DNA of 37,019 nt from Eubacterium sp. (GTDB lineage: Bacteria > Bacillota > Clostridia > Lachnospirales > Lachnospiraceae). Under the pieces are notes generated by a model. The model was not told the origin of the DNA, ran no database searches, and was given only the letters and a program-made list of their open reading frames with translations. The DNA is taken from the NCBI GenBank assembly GCA_021769425.1, contig JAETSX010000041.1, forward strand, positions 1 to 37,019, given 5' to 3'. Positions 15,433-24,533 of this stretch are shown here, piece after piece (position 1 is the first letter of the stretch; the number at the start of each line of letters is the position of its first letter). The position numbers and the translations under genes were made by a program.

Positions 15433-16416
15433 ATGAGCAAAACAATCAATACCGTATTAGGACCGATCACAGCAGAGGAACTTGGAAAAACACTGATGCA
15501 CGAGCATCTCATTTACGGGTTCTGCGGGTTTCAGGGAGACAGCACCCTGGGAGGCTTTGATGAACTTACCTGCATTAAGGAAAACATGAAATGGCTTGTT
15601 CCCTTAAAAGAAAAATACGGTTTCAAAACCATCGTGGACGCAACCAACAATGAATGCGGCCGCGACCCATTTTTCCTGGCCAAAATGGCAACGATTCTTG
15701 ATTTGAACATCATCTGTTCCACCGGCTATTATTATGAGCCTGCCAGCGCTTTTATGTACTGGAAATTCCGCAGCGGTTTTGCTGATGTAGAAACAGAAAT
15801 CTATGAAATGATGAAAACAGAGCTGACCGAAGGCATCGGAAACACCGGCATCAAGGCAGGCGTAATTAAACTGGCTTCCAGCAACGGCGAAATCACGCCC
15901 TTCGAAGAGAAATTCTTCAAAGCGGCTGCAAGGGCAAATGCAGAAACCGGCGCTACCATCATAACTCACACAGAACTTGGAACCATGGGTCCCCAGCAGG
16001 CGAAACTTCTTATTGAAAGTGGCGCGAATCCCTCTGACATTTCCATCGGACACATGTGCGGGAGCACTGACATTGACTATCATGAAAGAGTGCTGCAGCA
16101 GGGCGTCTTTGATTGCTTTGACCGGTTCGGCTTAGAAGGCGATTTATTCCACACCCCCACAGATGAAGAACGGTGTGACGTCATCGCAGCGCTCCTGAAA
16201 AAGGGCTATGAAGATCAGATCCTGATGAGCCATGATTCCGTTACCGTAGAATTGGGCCGCGTCCGTCCGGTGCCGAAGGATGATCTGGACTTTATGAAAC
16301 ATGCAAATATCCTGAACATACCTACCCGCGTCATCCCAATGCTGAAAGAACGCGGGGTAACAGACGCACAGCTTGATAAAATTTTTGTTGCCAATCCTGC
16401 AAAAGTTCTCGGATAA
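15433..16416 (+). CDS. Phosphotriesterase-family amidohydrolase (lactonase-like)
   Basis: 327 aa TIM-barrel hydrolase with a binuclear metal site. Predicted ligands are all present: H23 and H25 (MHEHL), bridging K146 (GVIKLAS), H179 (IITHTE), H207 (IGHMCG) and D268 (SHDS). Members act as lactonases, esterases or phosphotriesterases. Many bacterial homologues prefer gamma- or delta-lactones, but the by-eye match does not settle this. AAAGGAG precedes the ATG. It shares the sigma-54 transcript with the DUF1097 gene. A role in opening a cyclic ester before CoA activation would fit the 4-hydroxyacyl-CoA dehydratase in the main operon. Confidence 0.85.
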   Translation: MSKTINTVLGPITAEELGKTLMHEHLIYGFCGFQGDSTLGGFDELTCIKENMKWLVPLKEKYGFKTIVDATNNECGRDPFFLAKMATILDLNIICSTGYYYEPASAFMYWKFRSGFADVETEIYEMMKTELTEGIGNTGIKAGVIKLASSNGEITPFEEKFFKAAARANAETGATIITHTELGTMGPQQAKLLIESGANPSDISIGHMCGSTDIDYHERVLQQGVFDCFDRFGLEGDLFHTPTDEERCDVIAALLKKGYEDQILMSHDSVTVELGRVRPVPKDDLDFMKHANILNIPTRVIPMLKERGVTDAQLDKIFVANPAKVLG

Positions 16417-16504
16417 CCGTTTTCTGTCAGGATAACAGCATAACAATATGCTTTTTAAACTGCATAAAATATCGGATCATAAGGAGCTGCAGGAAAATAG
16501 ACTC

Positions 16505-16661
16505 GTATGATTCACTTTCATTAACCTTATGTTTCGCGCCGGATAAATTTTCATATGCAAGGCGGAAGAAGAAGATGCAGCGGTGGCTACATTGACTGGT
16601 GACAACGCAGCAGATGGAAATTTAGACAAGCGAAACATAAGGTTATTTAGAGTGAATCATA
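16505..16661. repeat. 157-bp element with 33-bp terminal inverted repeats (MITE-like)
   Basis: Arms at 16505-16537 and 16629-16661 match closely; GTATGATTCACT and AACCTTATGTTTCGC are both conserved, with a few central mismatches. The interior has no ORF. Size and terminal repeats suggest a non-autonomous mobile element or a large REP-like palindrome. It lies in the 578-bp gap before the binding-protein gene. Confidence 0.65.
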
Positions 16662-16771
16662 CTAGCCAAGCTATCTGCCATAGGGCTGTCCCATTTCTGA
16701 AGCGAAACTCAAAATAAACCTCCTCTTTCCCTTCTGCAAAATTCATTTTCAAAAACAGAAAAAAATCCATA

Positions 16772-16800
16772 TTGACACATTGGCAATAACATGTTAAGAT
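16772..16800 (+). promoter_or_regulatory. Sigma-70 promoter for the CUT1 transporter
   Basis: TTGACA (16772-16777), 17-bp spacer, TAAGAT (16795-16800). The resulting leader is about 185 nt and contains several TTGCA motifs (16868-16935) that may be regulator sites, and a small TAACC/GGTTA hairpin. Confidence 0.6.
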
Positions 16801-16994
16801 TAAGTCACTAAATTTTATAGCGCTTTGTACATATACCATGATATTTTTTGTCTTTCTTTTGTGCTATTTGCAATTATATTTTGCGGGGGCTATGCAATTT
16901 AATTGTTATTTTGCATATATTGCAGAGATATTGCACAGGAATGGATAACCTGTTTTGGTTAGTACGGCGCTTCCCATTAAGGAGGAGGAGAAAC

Positions 16995-18326
16995 ATGAAA
17001 AAGAAAACTCTGAAAAAATTTATCGCACTCACACTTAGTATGGCGACTGCTCTGTCCGTTGCAGCATGCGGCAGTTCTCCCTCATCATCCGAATCAAATG
17101 ACAAACAGGACGCTCAGACAGAGGCCGATGAAAACACTGATGATGCCGGCACAGACGACAAAGAAGCAAGCGGCGACAAAATAGAACTCAGCGTAATCGC
17201 AGCTCAGTACGGCCAGAACACCGCTGATTGGTGGAAAACCTTCGAAACCGATTTTGAAAAAGACAATCCGGGAATCGACATCAATGTAGAAGTAATTTCC
17301 TGGAATGATATCTCTACCACAGTAAATACACGTGTTGCAAACAATCAGGCTCCTGATATTCTGAACATCGACGTATTTGCAGATTATCAGGCTGACGACC
17401 TGCTCCTGCCGGCAAAGGACTATGTTTCTGAAGAGACTTACGGCAAAATGTATGAAGCATTCTTAGAGCAGTCCAATGTGGACGGAACTATCTGGGCTAT
17501 CCCGGATCTTGCTTCCGCACGTGCAATGTATTACAACAAAGACATCTTAGAAGGCGCCGGCGTAACAGCTCCTCCTACCACATGGGATGAACTGACCGAA
17601 GCCTGCAAGAAGATCAAAGAGAAATATCCGGATGTTTATCCATGGGGCATTGATATGACAACAGACGAAGGCCAGGCTGCATTTGCTTATTATATCTGGA
17701 ACAACGGCGGCGACTTTACAGACGCTGACGGTAACTGGACCTTAAACAGCCCGGAAAATGTAGCTGCAATTGAATACGCAATCCAGTTAATCAAAGACGG
17801 TTATACCAACTCTGATCCTGCCAATGAAACACGTTACGATCTGCAGGATATGTTCGGAACCGGCAAGGTTGCCATGATGATTGCACCTAACAGTCTTCCT
17901 ACTTATGTAAAAGACGGCGGCAACGAAGTGAACTACGGCATGGCTCCTATTCCCAACAACAACGGCACTTCTGTATCTGCCGGCGTTATGGATCGTTTCA
18001 TGTGCTTCGACAATGAATATTCCGACGAAGAGTTAGAAGCAATCAAGACATTCTTCGATTATTTCTATGAAGACGAGCGTTACTCTGCATGGGTTGAGAT
18101 GGAAGGTTTCCTGCCTGCAACTAAGAGCGGCGGCGAAACGCTTGCAGCAAAAGACGAATCCATGGCTGAGTGGATTGACATCGTAGGAAGCTGTAAATTC
18201 TACCCCACTGCCAAGACAGAATGGGCAGATGTAAAACAGGGCGTTATCAGTGCTGAACAGAACGCATTGTTAGGCGAAAGCGTTCAGGAACAGCTTGACA
18301 ACTTACAGGCAGAAATTGCTCCTTAA
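16995..18326 (+). CDS. Extracellular solute-binding lipoprotein, family 1 (CUT1 sugar type)
   Basis: 443 aa. N-terminal lipoprotein signal KKKTLKKFIALTLSMATALSVAAC with Cys26 the likely lipidated residue, then an acidic Ser/Asp/Glu-rich linker (about 28-60) and a maltose-binding-type fold (VARAMYYNKDILEGAGV-like DLASARAMYYNKDILEGAGVTAPPTTWDEL). The ATG follows GGAGGAGG. It delivers solute, probably an oligosaccharide or polyol, to the two permeases encoded downstream. The frame extends upstream to 16848 but that part lacks a ribosome site and would bury the signal peptide. Substrate cannot be assigned. Confidence 0.92.
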   Translation: MKKKTLKKFIALTLSMATALSVAACGSSPSSSESNDKQDAQTEADENTDDAGTDDKEASGDKIELSVIAAQYGQNTADWWKTFETDFEKDNPGIDINVEVISWNDISTTVNTRVANNQAPDILNIDVFADYQADDLLLPAKDYVSEETYGKMYEAFLEQSNVDGTIWAIPDLASARAMYYNKDILEGAGVTAPPTTWDELTEACKKIKEKYPDVYPWGIDMTTDEGQAAFAYYIWNNGGDFTDADGNWTLNSPENVAAIEYAIQLIKDGYTNSDPANETRYDLQDMFGTGKVAMMIAPNSLPTYVKDGGNEVNYGMAPIPNNNGTSVSAGVMDRFMCFDNEYSDEELEAIKTFFDYFYEDERYSAWVEMEGFLPATKSGGETLAAKDESMAEWIDIVGSCKFYPTAKTEWADVKQGVISAEQNALLGESVQEQLDNLQAEIAP

Positions 18327-18373
18327 CCTCTGTCTTACGATACAGCACATAAGCCCCGCTTAAGACAAACCAG

Positions 18374-18402
18374 GAGACCGGGCTTTCGTCCCGGTCTCTT
18401 TT
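18374..18402 (+). terminator. Hairpin with T-tract between binding protein and permeases
   Basis: GAGACCGGG (18374-18382), 7-nt loop, CCCGGTCTC (18390-18398), then TTTT. A partial terminator here would give more binding protein than permease, as is common in CUT1 operons. Confidence 0.85.
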
Positions 18403-18425
18403 ATCATAATTAATGAGGTGTTTCT

Positions 18426-19304
18426 GTGAAAAAAATAATTCAAAAAATAGAACCTTATATCTGGATTCTGCCCAGCGTTTTGCTGATGTTTGTATTTATC
18501 CTCATCCCCATCGTATTCGTATTCCGGATGGCCTTAAGCAAAGTCAGCAGGGCGGGCCTGATTAAAGGATTTACCGGATTTGCCAATTTTTCCAAGATAT
18601 TGTCCACGCCTACTTTTTCTATGGTGTTAAAGAATACCCTGGTATGGACCGTAACAGTGGTTGGACTTTCCACTCTCCTTGGATTTATTCTGGCGCTGTT
18701 ATTAAATAATGCATTTAAAGGCCGTAAAATTGCCCGTGCCATCGTTGTATTTCCATGGGCGACCACACTGGTAGTGCAGGCCAGTATCTGGAAATTTATC
18801 ATTGACACCGACTACGGCACATTGAATACCCTGTTGATGAGACTTGGAATTATTGACCATGCAGTCAACTGGACTCCCAGCGCCGGCGCCTGGTTTGCCT
18901 GGGAAATCGCCTGCGGTATCTTTGTTACCATTCCATTTGTTACTTTTACTGTTTTGTCCGGACTGCAGTCCATCGACAGCAGCTACTATGAAGCTGCAAC
19001 CGTTGACGGCGCCAATTACTGGCAGCAGCTATTTAAAATTACCGTTCCGCTGGTCAGCTCTTCTCTTACTGTCAGCACCGTATTAAATATTATTTATGTA
19101 TTTAATTCGTTCCCGATTATCTGGAACATGACAAAGGGAGATCCCGGCAACCGAACCGACACATTGGTTACTTACCTGTACAAACTGGCTTTCTATAACG
19201 GCAAACAGGGCGAAGCAGCCGCCGTATCTGTGATTGGATTTTTGATACTTCTGGTCTGCGCAACCGCCTATATGATATCAACCTTAAGGAAGGGGGATGA
19301 ATAA
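18426..19304 (+). CDS. CUT1 ABC transporter permease (MalF/UgpA-like)
   Basis: 292 aa with six predicted membrane helices. The cytoplasmic EAA loop is EAATVDGANYWQQLFKITVPLV (about 190-211), which docks the ATPase. No ATPase gene lies nearby, so a shared MsmX-type ATPase elsewhere is likely. GAGGTG precedes the ATG; it overlaps the next permease's longest frame by a few bases. Confidence 0.9.
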   Translation: MKKIIQKIEPYIWILPSVLLMFVFILIPIVFVFRMALSKVSRAGLIKGFTGFANFSKILSTPTFSMVLKNTLVWTVTVVGLSTLLGFILALLLNNAFKGRKIARAIVVFPWATTLVVQASIWKFIIDTDYGTLNTLLMRLGIIDHAVNWTPSAGAWFAWEIACGIFVTIPFVTFTVLSGLQSIDSSYYEAATVDGANYWQQLFKITVPLVSSSLTVSTVLNIIYVFNSFPIIWNMTKGDPGNRTDTLVTYLYKLAFYNGKQGEAAAVSVIGFLILLVCATAYMISTLRKGDE

Positions 19305-19305
19305 G

Positions 19306-20163
19306 ATGAAAGAAAATGCAAATAAGTCTGTAAACGGCAAGAAGCTTGCATTGAGAATCCTCCTGTATGTGGTTGTATTCCTCATATGTCTGCTAATACT
19401 ATATCCATATTTTGCCATGTTCTGCACCGCATTAAAAGACCGTTCTGAAATATTCTCTGCAAGCGGAACTGTTTTCCCGAAAAATGCGCTGTGGTCTAAC
19501 TTTGCCGATATCTGGAGCAGGGCTCCTATGGCAAAATATATGATGAACTCCATTCTGATTGCCGGCGGCTCTACGATCATCGCTTTGCTTTGCGGAATCC
19601 CGGCAGCATACGCATTGTCCCGTATGAAGTTCAAAGGCGACATCGTTTTTCTTGGATTTGTCATTGTTTCTCAGATGTTTGCGCCTGTGGTGCTTTTGAT
19701 CGGTATTTATAAGGTTATGATGACATTGAACCTGACCAACAGCATTCTGGGGCTGATTTTTATCAACGCAGCTTTTAACCAAGCTTTCACGATTTGGCTG
19801 CTGCGGGGCACTTTCATGGGCATCTCTTCCGAAATGGAGCAGGCTGCCAAAATTGACGGCTGCAATCGGTTTGAAGCCATGATTAAGATTCTGCTTCCGG
19901 TGGCTGCGCCTGGTATTGTTACCACGTTGATCTTTGTTTTCATCAATGCATGGAACGAGTATACGGTTGCACTGACGCTGATATCAGACGATCTGAACAA
20001 GCCTCTGACTGTCGGCATCAATATCTTTAATGGTTACAACATGATTGAATGGCAGTATTTGTTCTCAGCTTCCCTCTTCGCAATTGCTCCGGTGGTAATT
20101 CTGTTTGCAATTATCGAGAAGAATCTGGTCAGCGGCCTTGCATCCGGCGGCGTGAAGGGATAA
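19306..20163 (+). CDS. CUT1 ABC transporter permease (MalG/UgpE-like)
   Basis: 285 aa with six predicted helices and the EAA loop EQAAKIDGCNRFEAMIKILLPVAAPG. The ATG at 19306 is preferred because the AAGGAAGGGGG site is about 10 nt upstream; an ATG at 19297 directly abuts that site. It forms the membrane pair with the preceding permease. Its last codons and stop lie in the first unit of a 49-bp tandem duplication, and the second unit is untranslated. Confidence 0.9.
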   Translation: MKENANKSVNGKKLALRILLYVVVFLICLLILYPYFAMFCTALKDRSEIFSASGTVFPKNALWSNFADIWSRAPMAKYMMNSILIAGGSTIIALLCGIPAAYALSRMKFKGDIVFLGFVIVSQMFAPVVLLIGIYKVMMTLNLTNSILGLIFINAAFNQAFTIWLLRGTFMGISSEMEQAAKIDGCNRFEAMIKILLPVAAPGIVTTLIFVFINAWNEYTVALTLISDDLNKPLTVGINIFNGYNMIEWQYLFSASLFAIAPVVILFAIIEKNLVSGLASGGVKG

Positions 20164-20217
20164 CAGAAGGAATCTGGTCAGCAACCTTGCGTCCGGCGGC
20201 GTAAAAGTATAACAGAA
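20117..20217. repeat. 49-bp tandem duplication of the permease 3' end
   Basis: Equivalent points AATCTGGTCA fall at 20122 and 20171. The native stop is in copy one, so copy two is silent. Confidence 0.9.
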
Positions 20218-20260
20218 GATGTGAACGCAGATACAAGTATAAGATATACTGGAATTTAAT

Positions 20261-20294
20261 ATCAGTGCACAGACAAGCTTGTCTGTGCACTGAT
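20261..20294. terminator. 34-bp perfect palindrome, bidirectional terminator
   Basis: The palindrome is centred on CAAGCTTG, with arms CAGTGCACAGA and its complement. It is followed on the plus strand by TTCTTTTT. It separates the convergent permease and ABC-exporter genes. Confidence 0.8.
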
Positions 20295-20307
20295 TCTTTT
20301 TCAGTTC

Positions 20308-20500
20308 TATGATACACTCTCCCGGAACGAGTCTTCTCCCTGCCGAAATCCATTCCGGCATTTATTCCTACTCTGTAATACACTCTCCAAGAACGAGTCT
20401 TCTCCCTGCCGAAATCCATTCCGGCATTTATTCCTGCTCTGTAATACACTCTCCCGGAACAATTCTTCCCCCTGCCGAAATCTATTTCGGCATTTATTCC
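20308..20500. repeat. 66-bp tandem repeat, three copies, at the ABC exporter 3' end
   Basis: Equivalent points fall at 20311, 20377 and 20443. Each unit contains a TGCCG...CGGCA hairpin. The exporter's stop codon (20494-20496) lies in the outermost unit. Confidence 0.9.
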
Positions 20501-22320
20501 AATCCCGGTTCCGGCTGCAAGCTGCTGTTTTTCTCTATTCCTTTAAACTGAGCCATATAAAGCTGGTAGTAATGCCCCTTTTTCTCCATCAGTTCAGAGG
20601 GGCTCCCCTGCTCTAAGATTCCGCCCCGATCAATTACAAAGATCCGGTCTGCCTTCTGGATCGTAGACAGCCGATGGGCAATTACAAAGCTGGTTCTTCC
20701 TTTTAGCAGGGCCTCAATGCCCTGCTGAACCAGAAGTTCCGTATGGGTATCAATGCTGGAGGTAGCCTCATCCAAAATCAGGATTTTCGGCATACTTACC
20801 ATGGTCCGGGCAAACGCGATCAGCTGTCTCTGTCCGATGGACAGCCCCGCGCCCCGCTCTTTCAGCGCCGTATCATACCCCTGTTCCATTTTCATGATAA
20901 ATTCATGGGCGTTCACCGCTTTTGCCGCCGCCACAAGCTCCTCTTCTGTGGCGTCCATTTTCCCATAAAGAATATTTTCCCTTACGGTTCCCTGAAAAAT
21001 AAAATTCTCCTGGGTCATCACGCCCATCTGGCGCCGCAGACTTTCCAGGGACACATGCCGGATATCGTATCCGTCCACCAGAATCCTGCCTTTCTGAATC
21101 TCATAGAACCGGCTGATCAGGTTCACGACTGTGGTTTTCCCGGCTCCGGTAGGCCCTACCAGCGCAATCGTTTCTCCTGGTTCAATCAGAAAACTTACGT
21201 CTTCCAGCACCTTCGTTTCTGCAGGAGTCCCCTCATCATAAGTAAAAGACACATTTTCAAATTCCACACGGCCTTTCAGTTCCGGCAATTCCTGTACCAT
21301 TTCACTGTCAAAAATATCCGGCTCCGTATCCAGAATATCAAAAATCCGCTCTGCCGCCGTCAGATTGGTAATCACCTGATTGTAAAAATTACTCAGATTC
21401 ATCACCGGATTCCAGAACATATTGATATAAGTTCCAAAGGCCACCAGCAGCCCAACGCTCACATATTCTGCGCCAATCATCTGAATGCCCACCCAATAGA
21501 GAATCATGGCTCCGATGCCCCAGCAGAAATCCACCGAGCTTCCGAACAGATCCGCAACCCGGGCGGACCGGATAAACGCCTGCTCATGTTCCTTTACCAG
21601 CCCGGCAAAAATATCCTGGGTTTCTTCCTGTGCATGAAAACTCTGCACCACATTCATGCCTGCAATTCCTTCGTGGACATAAGCATTCAGATTGGAACCT
21701 TTTTTTCGGAAAATCTGCCAGCTCTCATGGGAATATTTCTGGATCAGCCAGATAGACGCCGCCATCAGCGGAATGCTGCTCAAAGAAGCCAGCGCAAGCC
21801 GCCAGTCCTTCACCACCATAATCACCACCACGCCGCAAATCGTAATAAAATCCGGAATCAATGTGGTTACTGCATTTACCAGCACATTTTTCAGAGAATT
21901 CACATCTCCGATAATCCGCGCCAGTATTTTTCCGGTGGGGCGGCTGTCAAAAAAGGAAAAGGACAATGTCTGAATATGTTCATACAGTTCCTGCCGGATA
22001 TCCAAAAGGATCTGATTGGAAATCTTCGCCATCACATACATCCGCACCTTAACCATTATAATAAAAATAATATTCAAAACTGCCGCAAAAACAGCCAGCC
22101 CTGCCAGCCCCTGCAAATCCCTGCCGGCAATGTACACGTCAATTGCCGCTTCAATCATCAAAGGATTAATCAGGCTGATCCCCACGGTAATCAACATACA
22201 GATTACCACTCCGAATATCTGAAGCTTATATCTAAGCATATAGGAAAACAGCCGCTTTAAGGTTTCGGCTTTCCCGATTCCCTCTAACCGCTCGTCTTCC
22301 CTGAATGAATTCACCGCCAT
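20494..22320 (-). CDS. ABC exporter half-transporter, catalytically complete subunit
   Basis: 608 aa: six-helix exporter domain (about 25-325) then ATPase. Walker A GPTGAGKT (389-396), signature LSIGQ (493-497), Walker B ILILDE (513-518) with the catalytic glutamate E518, H-loop AHRLS. It pairs with the upstream half-transporter (44-nt gap), whose Walker B glutamate is replaced. This matches heterodimeric multidrug or lipid exporters such as LmrCD and BmrCD. The two genes form an operon. Substrate unknown. Confidence 0.92.
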   Translation of the reverse strand: MAVNSFREDERLEGIGKAETLKRLFSYMLRYKLQIFGVVICMLITVGISLINPLMIEAAIDVYIAGRDLQGLAGLAVFAAVLNIIFIIMVKVRMYVMAKISNQILLDIRQELYEHIQTLSFSFFDSRPTGKILARIIGDVNSLKNVLVNAVTTLIPDFITICGVVVIMVVKDWRLALASLSSIPLMAASIWLIQKYSHESWQIFRKKGSNLNAYVHEGIAGMNVVQSFHAQEETQDIFAGLVKEHEQAFIRSARVADLFGSSVDFCWGIGAMILYWVGIQMIGAEYVSVGLLVAFGTYINMFWNPVMNLSNFYNQVITNLTAAERIFDILDTEPDIFDSEMVQELPELKGRVEFENVSFTYDEGTPAETKVLEDVSFLIEPGETIALVGPTGAGKTTVVNLISRFYEIQKGRILVDGYDIRHVSLESLRRQMGVMTQENFIFQGTVRENILYGKMDATEEELVAAAKAVNAHEFIMKMEQGYDTALKERGAGLSIGQRQLIAFARTMVSMPKILILDEATSSIDTHTELLVQQGIEALLKGRTSFVIAHRLSTIQKADRIFVIDRGGILEQGSPSELMEKKGHYYQLYMAQFKGIEKNSSLQPEPGLE

Positions 22321-22364
22321 AAACCAATCACCTGCTTTCTGAACATTTCCTGTTTCTGCAGCAT

Positions 22365-24092
22365 CTACACTGCCAGTTCCGCGGCTGCATTCCCATACTG
22401 AGCCTGATAGGTCTGATAGTACAGCCCCTGTTTTCTCAGCAATTCCTCATGGGTTCCCCGCTCTTTGATCTGTCCGTTTTCCAGAAAAATTATCTCATCT
22501 GCATTCCGCACCGCTGAAATCCGGTGGGCAATAATAATCTTGGTGGACTTAAGCGTTTCCAATGCTTTTTGGATCTCATACTCTGTCTCCATATCCAGCG
22601 CAGAGGTGGAATCATCCAAAATCAAAACCGGATCCTGTTTTGCAATGGCCCTGGCGATGCTGATCCGCTGTTTCTGCCCGCCTGAGAGACCTACGCCCCG
22701 CTCCCCCACAACTGTCTCATAGGTCTCTGGCATATTTTCAATAAACTTTCTCGCCTGGGCCAGCTCCGCTGCATGGAGCATTGCATGGCTTTCCATGGTT
22801 TTCCGCTGCCCCATCCGGATATTTTCAGAAATAGTGTCAGAAAAAAGAAACACATCCTGCATCACTGTTCCCACACTGCTGCGAAGCTGCTTTAAGGACA
22901 AATCCCGCACATCCACGCCGTCTAACTTCACACTGCCTGCCTCTGCATCGAAAAAACGCATCAGCAGATTCACAATGGAGGTTTTCCCGGCCCCGGTGGC
23001 CCCCATAATTCCCAGCGTTTTTCCCTGGGGCAGCGTAAAGGAAACATCCTTCAAAATCTCCTGGCCTCCTCTGGCAAATGACACATGCTCAAAGGAAACT
23101 TCGCCTTTTACCCGGCCTAATTCTACCGGACGCTCCCTCTCCGCAATGGAAGACTTCTGCCGGTAAATCTTATTCAGCTTTTTCAGGGACGCCGCTGCAG
23201 AAGATAAATCATTGGTAAGCCACCCCAGCATTTCCATGGGCCAGACGCAGTTCCTGCAGTACTCGGTAAATGCCACCAGGCTTCCCAAGGTCATCTTTCC
23301 CTGAATCACCTGCACGCCTCCGATAATTACCATGGCCACCGGCAAAAGTTTCCCGGTAAACTGAAACACCGGATAATACCGCACCAGGATTTTGGCCTGC
23401 TGCATATTTAACTCATAATATCTCCGGTTATGGGAGAGAAATTTTTGAATTTCAAATTTCTCCCGGGCAAATGCCTTCACGGTGCGCACACCGGCCAGAT
23501 TTTCCTCCGCTATCGTAGTCAGCGCGGCATTTTCTTCACTGATGGATTCATAAATCCCATTCAGCTTCCGTTCCATAAACACCGCCGTCACTCCCATCAG
23601 AATCATGACTCCCAAGGGGACAAACGCCAGCTTCCAATTCAGAGCAAACATACAGTAAAGGACAATGGACACATGAATTACTACTTCTATCATCAGCATG
23701 CCCACATATCCCAGGGCATTCCAGACTGCGTCCACATCATCTTTCACCCTTGCCATCAATTCTCCCGTATTGGTGTCGTCAAAGTAATCCATAGACAGAC
23801 TTTCGATGTGGGCAAATAAATCTTTTCTCAGCTTCGCCGCAATCTTAATGCTGACCACGTCAAAGGTAAATTCTTTCAGATAGCCGCCTAAGGCCCTTCC
23901 CACACCGATCACTGCAATCGCACCCAAAAGCCCTCCCAAAAGCTGCACCTGTCCCCCGAGAATCACATCATCCACAATACGTTTCGTAATCAAAGGATAC
24001 AGCATATCCAAAAGAATTGCCGTCACCATACAGACAATGGCAAACAGATATGCATACCAGTAATGCCCAATATATTTGATAATTTTCTTCAT
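22365..24092 (-). CDS. ABC exporter half-transporter, degenerate-site subunit
   Basis: 575 aa: membrane domain with six helices (about 10-290), Walker A GATGAGKT (364-371), signature LSGGQ (469-473), Walker B LILDD (490-494). Asp494 stands where the catalytic glutamate normally is, while the signature is canonical. That is the usual asymmetry of heterodimeric exporters, so the partner at 20494-22320 should carry the active hydrolysis site. AGGAGAGGG lies before the ATG. Confidence 0.92.
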   Translation of the reverse strand: MKKIIKYIGHYWYAYLFAIVCMVTAILLDMLYPLITKRIVDDVILGGQVQLLGGLLGAIAVIGVGRALGGYLKEFTFDVVSIKIAAKLRKDLFAHIESLSMDYFDDTNTGELMARVKDDVDAVWNALGYVGMLMIEVVIHVSIVLYCMFALNWKLAFVPLGVMILMGVTAVFMERKLNGIYESISEENAALTTIAEENLAGVRTVKAFAREKFEIQKFLSHNRRYYELNMQQAKILVRYYPVFQFTGKLLPVAMVIIGGVQVIQGKMTLGSLVAFTEYCRNCVWPMEMLGWLTNDLSSAAASLKKLNKIYRQKSSIAERERPVELGRVKGEVSFEHVSFARGGQEILKDVSFTLPQGKTLGIMGATGAGKTSIVNLLMRFFDAEAGSVKLDGVDVRDLSLKQLRSSVGTVMQDVFLFSDTISENIRMGQRKTMESHAMLHAAELAQARKFIENMPETYETVVGERGVGLSGGQKQRISIARAIAKQDPVLILDDSTSALDMETEYEIQKALETLKSTKIIIAHRISAVRNADEIIFLENGQIKERGTHEELLRKQGLYYQTYQAQYGNAAAELAV

Positions 24093-24194
24093 GCCAACCC
24101 TCTCCTTTCCATCCTCTCTATCCGAAGCAGATTCATGGAAGAATCCATTCTCAAAAAAATGTCATAAAAAATAGCGCCAGACTTTCCTGTGATC

Positions 24195-24224
24195 TAAAAA
24201 TACCCCGCGGATTAACCACGGGGT
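24195..24224 (-). terminator. Terminator upstream of the ABC exporter operon
   Basis: Minus-strand stem ACCCCGTGG/CCGCGGGGT (9 bp, one wobble) followed by TATTTTTA. It ends transcription coming from the DAHP synthase direction. Confidence 0.8.
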
Positions 24225-24297
24225 CACTTTCACTGTTTCATACATATGCCGCAAACTGCGGCTTTACACATGCATGCAAAGCTGCCGCTATTCAATT

Positions 24298-24411
24298 CCT
24301 GTTCTGAACCATCTTACAAATAATGTCTTTGAACTTAATGGGGAACCCTGCCTGCAGCCGCCGAGGTAAATCTACAATCTGTCCGGATGAAATTGTCTTT
24401 GCCATTATTTT
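24298..24411 (-). CDS. Possible 37-aa small protein
   Basis: An open frame MAKTISSGQIVDLPRRLQ...CKMVQNRN lies in the 440-bp gap between the DAHP synthase and the exporter operon, just before a terminator. Its ribosome site is weak. An overlapping 29-codon frame (start near 24424) has a better GAGGT site but looks less protein-like. Not recognised; it may equally be untranslated RNA. Confidence 0.2.
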
Positions 24412-24533
24412 TTAAATTAATCATAACTTTACCTCGCTTTCTTTTATATTTGCTACTTTCTTATTAAAGCATAGCTGCTAATATTTGTCAATTACTATTT
24501 TTGTCCGTCAATATCCGCATAAAACTGAACGTC

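Noticed and set aside
16775-16800. Sigma-54 promoter before the binding-protein gene (TTGGCA present)
   Set aside because: No GC at the required -12 distance, whereas a good TTGACA-N17-TAAGAT sigma-70 match overlaps it.
20129-20449. 106-codon minus-strand frame with repeated RVYYRVGINAGMDFGREKTRSG
   Set aside because: The protein repeat only reflects the 66-bp DNA tandem repeat, whose length is a multiple of three.
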